From contig DASZMJ010000096.1 in NCBI GenBank assembly GCA_035551935.1, positions 1-8,632 of the forward strand: DNA of 8,632 bases, given 5' to 3'. Within the stretch, counting starts at the first letter, position 1. The number at the start of each line of letters is the position of its first letter. Below the pieces are notes generated by a model. That model saw only the letters and a program-made list of their open reading frames with translations. It had not been told where the DNA came from and did not search any database. The position numbers and the translations under genes are program-made. This document shows positions 6,549 through 8,632 of the stretch, in pieces. The stretch is from DASZMJ01 sp035551935. GTDB lineage: Bacteria; Planctomycetota; Planctomycetia; Isosphaerales; Isosphaeraceae.

Positions 6549-6854
6549 TCAGCCGAGCAGGCCGCAGGCCCGCGCGGCGGCCAGGTGCTTGCACGGGCCG
6601 TGGTCGGTCCCCTTGCGGCTGAATTCGTAGTCGGCGCAGTCGCACTCGGCGCGGCCGTCCGGGTAGGCGGCCAGGTCGTAGACGTCGCCCTCGCCCGCCA
6701 GCTTGGCCAGGCGGAAGGCCCGTGCCGCCCCGATGCCGCGGCCGTCCAGCGGCCGGACCCGGTAGCGGACCCCGTTGATCGACAGCGTCAGGCCGCACGT
6801 GCCGTGCGCGGCCTTGATCGTGCGGGGCTTCCTCGTCGCGGTTGCGGTCGCCAT
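6549..6854 (-). CDS. Stand-alone SWIM zinc-finger protein
   Basis: A 101-residue protein made of little more than a SWIM zinc finger. The CxCx(n)CxH signature is C71-D-C73 ... C88-K-H90, set in AAYPDGRAECDCADYEFSR and followed by a helix (LAAARACGLL) as in known SWIM domains. The preceding strands (LTLSINGVRYRVRPL, about 22-36) and FRLAKLAGEGDVYDL (47-61) complete the fold. SWIM domains bind DNA or proteins and usually sit on Swi2/Snf2 ATPases, MULE transposases or MEKK1. A free-standing copy is likely an adaptor or small DNA-binding protein. The start at 6854 has AGAGG about nine bases upstream; the longer open frame upstream overlaps the preceding gene and is rejected. It is second in the minus-strand row, 64 bases after the acidic gene, with a hairpin in between. 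Confidence 0.8.
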   Translation of the reverse strand: MATATATRKPRTIKAAHGTCGLTLSINGVRYRVRPLDGRGIGAARAFRLAKLAGEGDVYDLAAYPDGRAECDCADYEFSRKGTDHGPCKHLAAARACGLLG

Positions 6855-6886
6855 GGTCCTGACCTCTGTCGCTCGGTGCGGATCGT

Positions 6887-6911
6887 CGGGGGCCGGACCG
6901 CCCGGCCCCCG
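6887..6911 (-). terminator. Perfect 10-base GC hairpin after the acidic gene
   Basis: CGGGGGCCGG (6887-6896) and CCGGCCCCCG (6902-6911) enclose a five-base loop, starting eight bases after the stop of the 6919-7197 gene. It is very stable but lacks a T-run, so terminator function is uncertain. Its arms resemble those of the hairpin after the SWIM gene (shared CGGGGGC). Confidence 0.45.
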
Positions 6912-6918
6912 CGGGGGG

Positions 6919-7197
6919 TCAGAACAGCGGCAAGCCGTCGCCGACGGCGGCCTCGGCGGCCAGCTCGGCGAGCAGGGCGTCCATCTCGGCGGCGGTCGGC
7001 TCGGCCGCATACCGGCGGGCCTCGGCCTCATGGTAGGCGGCCTCGGCGGCGAGGTCGGCGTCGTCGATCGTCGGGTGGAGCGCCCACAGGTCGGCCTCGT
7101 CGTCGGCCTGCTGGGCGGCCCACCAGGCGCGGTCGGCGGGGTCGATCGGGTCGAGGTCGTGGGCGACGGGCGGGGCGGGCGGTGCTAGAATGGCCAT
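6919..7197 (-). CDS. Small acidic Ala-rich hypothetical protein
   Basis: A 92-residue, strongly acidic protein of unknown function, rich in Ala, Asp and Glu with hardly any Arg or Lys. After a Pro-rich start (APPAPPVAHD) it has a WW pair in PADRAWWAAQQADDEADLWAL and long helical Ala/Glu stretches (about 55-86). No cysteines. Such charge is seen in DNA-mimic and anti-regulator proteins, but there is no specific match. The ATG at 7197 is chosen with AGGAG ten bases upstream; a GTG at 7227 would add ten residues but would include that SD in the coding sequence. It is the first gene after the minus-strand promoter (7301-7328) and heads the five-gene row. Confidence 0.66.
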   Translation of the reverse strand: MAILAPPAPPVAHDLDPIDPADRAWWAAQQADDEADLWALHPTIDDADLAAEAAYHEAEARRYAAEPTAAEMDALLAELAAEAAVGDGLPLF

Positions 7198-7300
7198 CGG
7201 GGTCAAGCTCCTAACCTTGACTTCCACCGGGCCTCGGGGCGTTGCCGCGCCTCGGGGCCCGTTTTCGTTGTCGCGGGCACCGTTTGCCCTTGACGATTGA

Positions 7301-7328
7301 AGTATAACCCAAAAACCTCCCGAATCAA
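7301..7328 (-). promoter_or_regulatory. Sigma70-like promoter for the minus-strand small-gene row
   Basis: On the minus strand TTGATT (7328-7323) is followed after 16 bases by TATACT (7306-7301), which differs from TATAAT at one base. Transcription would start near 7294, giving a leader of about 95 bases before the ATG at 7197. The leader carries two copies of GCCCCGAGG (reverse of 7232-7240 and 7250-7258). The -10 box lies inside the first direct repeat of the control region. Confidence 0.6.
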
Positions 7329-7421
7329 GGGCTATCCCAAAATTTTCCCGAAATCTTCGATCCAGCCAATACTCCCGGTCGCTTGCGACGTTCCGGGTGT
7401 AACCGAAAACTTGCCCGAATG
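7303..7421. repeat. Three imperfect direct repeats between divergent promoters (operator-like)
   Basis: Copies at about 7303-7326, 7332-7355 and 7398-7421 share the pattern CCC-AAAA-4 bases-CCCGAA: CCCAAAAACCTCCCGAAT, CCCAAAATTTTCCCGAAA and CCGAAAACTTGCCCGAAT, each with the same 8-base middle. Copies 1 and 2 are 28 bases apart; copy 3 is 67 bases further. Copy 1 covers the minus-strand -10 and spacer, copy 3 covers the plus-strand -35. Between copies 2 and 3 is an uneven inverted repeat (CCCGGTCGC/GCGA...CCGGG, 7374-7397). This arrangement suits an autoregulating DNA-binding protein, likely one of the ribbon-helix-helix products next door. Confidence 0.6.
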
Positions 7422-7439
7422 GCGCCGCCCGGCTATAAT
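7411..7439 (+). promoter_or_regulatory. Sigma70-like promoter for the ribbon-helix-helix operon
   Basis: TTGCCC (7411-7416) and a perfect TATAAT (7434-7439) are separated by the ideal 17 bases. The start point would fall near 7446, about 50 bases before the first ATG. The -35 box is part of the third direct repeat (CTTGCCCGAAT), so a protein bound there would block this promoter. Confidence 0.7.
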
Positions 7440-7494
7440 TCGGGCGCCGTCGCGGCCCGAGTGGGGCCGTTGCCAGTTCAACGGGTGCTGATCA

Positions 7495-7713
7495 ATGGCG
7501 GTGTCACCGATGGCCGAGCAGAGGCGAAAGGCGGGACGCCCCAAGGTCACGGTCCGGCGCGAGCCGATCGTCGGCATCAAGGGCGTCCCGGAATACAAGA
7601 CCTGGCTCGACGAGTTCAGCGAGCACTGCGGCCTGAGCCTCGCTGATACGGTCGGCCAGGCGTTGCAGCACTACGCGGAGCATCGCGGCTTCCGACCGCC
7701 GCCTAAGCGCTGA
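7495..7713 (+). CDS. Small DNA-binding protein, ribbon-helix-helix-like
   Basis: A 72-residue basic protein. A GRPK motif (15-18), as in AT-hooks, precedes a strand-like REPIVGIKG (22-30) and two helices, VPEYKTWLDEFSEHCG (31-46) and LSLADTVGQALQHYAEHRGF (47-66), the layout of a ribbon-helix-helix (Arc/CopG-type) dimer. It is probably a transcriptional repressor or antitoxin-like regulator; this is inferred from shape, as no exact family is recognised. It is the first gene behind the 7411-7439 promoter. The start is uncertain: ATG at 7495 and ATG at 7510 (starting MAEQRRK) are both in frame, and neither has a convincing SD. The next gene begins 51 bases after the stop. Confidence 0.62.
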   Translation: MAVSPMAEQRRKAGRPKVTVRREPIVGIKGVPEYKTWLDEFSEHCGLSLADTVGQALQHYAEHRGFRPPPKR

Positions 7714-7764
7714 GACAAGTCGCCGACCCGACGGCTTATGTTCGATCCATCAGGAGTCGATTCG

Positions 7765-7950
7765 ATGCCTGAGACAGTTGTCCACTTCCAGATCCGCATG
7801 CCGCCGGCGCTGCACGAGCGGCTGGCGAGCCTGGCCAAGGACCGTAAGGAGTCGCTCAACGCAATCGTCGTGGCCATCCTGCGGGAAGCCGTCGAGAGGA
7901 GGTCTCTTAAACCGGCCGGCAGAAGAATTGAGGCGTTACCATCGCATTGA
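7765..7950 (+). CDS. Arc-type ribbon-helix-helix protein
   Basis: A 61-residue protein with a clean Arc/CopG-like layout: strand VVHFQIRMP (5-13), helix PALHERLASLAKDRKES and helix LNAIVVAILREAVERR. The SLNAIVVAILREA segment is typical of the Arc-like DNA-binding domain. It would act as a dimer binding DNA through the paired strands. The start at 7765 is chosen for AGGAG eight bases upstream; an earlier ATG at 7738 lacks one. Second in the plus-strand operon, 33 bases before the 181-residue gene. With the first small protein it gives two possible regulators for the repeats at 7303-7421. It could also serve as the antitoxin of the gene downstream, for which there is no direct evidence. Confidence 0.75.
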   Translation: MPETVVHFQIRMPPALHERLASLAKDRKESLNAIVVAILREAVERRSLKPAGRRIEALPSH

Positions 7951-7983
7951 GTCTGGCCCTACACGGCAGAAGGAGTCGGCCTG

Positions 7984-8529
7984 ATGGCCCTGAACGACTA
8001 CAAGTTCCTGATCGCAAAGCAAACCGACGGCACCCTGTACGACAGTCTCTTGAAGCTCGCGCGGGACTCTCCATGGTCAGGTCAATCGATCGTGGTTCAC
8101 GTCAGTGTTACAGGAGGCTCGGTTGCGTCGAAGATCGCGGATGCCGAGACCAACGCCAAGGTCGCCGAACTAATGGATCCGGGCGACGGCGGACTCTGCA
8201 ATTTCACCCTCCAATTCACGGATTCACTGGTCCTGGTCGTCGAGCGACAGGACGACGTTTGGTCGGATCAGGTGAGCGTTCGTATAGATCAAAATCATTT
8301 CAGGCAAAAATTTTCTGATATAGATGCATTAAGATTCGCGAAAATGTCTCGCGACTATCTTCGCGAGATCAAGCCGGCCCGGGCTTTCCTTAGCCATCTC
8401 GATGAGCAATCAAAACAGTTCTACGCGGCGCGCGAAGAGACCGTAGTCCGGCTCGAACGTCTTCAGGCCGAGTTTATGGCCGGCCTCCGAGAATCCGCCG
8501 CACGGATGCACGCCGGCGTCCGGCAGTAA
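7984..8529 (+). CDS. Hypothetical protein with C-terminal coiled-coil-like helix
   Basis: A 181-residue protein I do not recognise. The start has AAGGAG eight bases upstream. Residues 1-100 look alpha/beta with strands (SIVVHVSVTGG 35-45, CNFTLQFTDSLVLVVERQDD 71-90, QVSVRID). About 103-181 is mostly helical and charged, and the stretch 142-175 (KQFYAAREETVVRLERLQAE, then FMAGLRESAARM) could form a coiled coil. No signal peptide, membrane segment or catalytic motif is visible. Base use is clearly less GC-rich than its neighbours, with an AT-rich patch at about 8281-8345, suggesting a different origin. It is the third gene behind two ribbon-helix-helix proteins. It ends nine bases before the end of a convergent gene, with no room for a separate terminator. 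Confidence 0.68.
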   Translation: MALNDYKFLIAKQTDGTLYDSLLKLARDSPWSGQSIVVHVSVTGGSVASKIADAETNAKVAELMDPGDGGLCNFTLQFTDSLVLVVERQDDVWSDQVSVRIDQNHFRQKFSDIDALRFAKMSRDYLREIKPARAFLSHLDEQSKQFYAAREETVVRLERLQAEFMAGLRESAARMHAGVRQ

Positions 8530-8538
8530 ATGCTATAC

Positions 8539-8632
8539 CTACGATTTATTCTTCACCGGCTTGATGGTGATGTCGTACTTGGGGAGGGTGATCGAGCGTT
8601 GCAGGCGGGCCTCGTAGCGCTTCATCTCTTGG
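8539..8632 (-). CDS. C-terminal end of a minus-strand gene, unknown
   Basis: The last 94 bases read on the minus strand as an uninterrupted frame of 30 residues (including RYEARLQRSITLPKYDITI and a basic tail ending KPVKNKS) and a TAG stop at 8541-8539. GC at third codon positions supports coding. It faces the 7984-8529 gene tail to tail, nine bases apart. Too little is present to name a family; the start and most of the protein lie beyond the window. Confidence 0.6.
   Translation of the reverse strand, partial: QEMKRYEARLQRSITLPKYDITIKPVKNKS

Larger units (their letters stand above)
4320..8632. mobile_element. Presumed integrated genomic island, left end and cargo (right end outside window)
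   Basis: Inferred from the tRNA-Ala 3' fragment that bounds it and from the change in content. To the left lie recognisable metabolic genes; to the right only small orphan genes, ribbon-helix-helix proteins and an AT-richer unknown gene. With a minus-strand fragment whose A73 faces left, the intact tRNA-Ala(UGC), and usually the integrase, should lie beyond 8632. No integrase, transposase, replication or conjugation gene is visible here, so element type and completeness are unknown. Confidence 0.5.

Noticed and set aside
7284..7308. Plus-strand promoter TTGACG or TTGCCC with TATAAC
   Set aside because: Spacers of only 7 and 13 bases; the TATAAC is better explained as part of repeat 1 and the minus-strand -10.
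7303..7421. CRISPR array
   Set aside because: Only three imperfect, unevenly spaced copies, overlapping promoter elements, with no cas genes.

Overview
The window is very GC-rich bacterial DNA. Coding frames end almost every codon in G or C, and most genes have Shine-Dalgarno (SD) sites. The gene mix (an OFA-type MFS carrier with a tiny partner subunit, a bacterial eRF1-like protein, and many orphan small proteins rich in Cys, Ala and Arg) suggests a planctomycete, perhaps of the Isosphaeraceae. That placement is by resemblance only, since no marker gene is present.

Left part (1-4161, all on the minus strand, read right to left): a compact operon. An OFA-family MFS transporter (2782-4161) is followed by its 80-residue single-helix partner (2543-2785), then a baeRF/eRF1-like protein with a zinc ribbon (1329-2546), and, after 74 bases, tryptophanase (1-1254, cut by the window edge). 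The first three genes are joined by two successive ATGA stop/start overlaps. This looks like core metabolism: import or export of a small carboxylate or amino acid next to pyridoxal-phosphate cleavage of tryptophan to indole, pyruvate and ammonia. A long imperfect hairpin lies in the leader just before the transporter start.

Boundary (4320-4361): a 42-base exact 3' half of a tRNA-Ala(UGC) gene on the minus strand, running from position 32 at the edge of the anticodon loop to the discriminator base A73. No 5' half is present. This is the usual scar of an element that integrated at the anticodon loop of a tRNA gene. Its orientation puts the native chromosome to the left and the inserted element to the right.

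Right part (about 4362-8632), the presumed genomic island. Five small minus-strand genes (4766-7197) encode orphan proteins, including a stand-alone SWIM zinc finger and a double CxxC protein. Most have their own SD site, and GC-rich hairpins lie in the gaps. A divergent control region (7198-7494) carries one good promoter on each strand and three imperfect direct repeats, two of which overlap promoter elements. To its right, two small ribbon-helix-helix type proteins and an unrecognised 181-residue protein form a plus-strand operon. The tail of another minus-strand gene meets it end to end at 8539. No integrase, replication or transfer gene is visible in this window.
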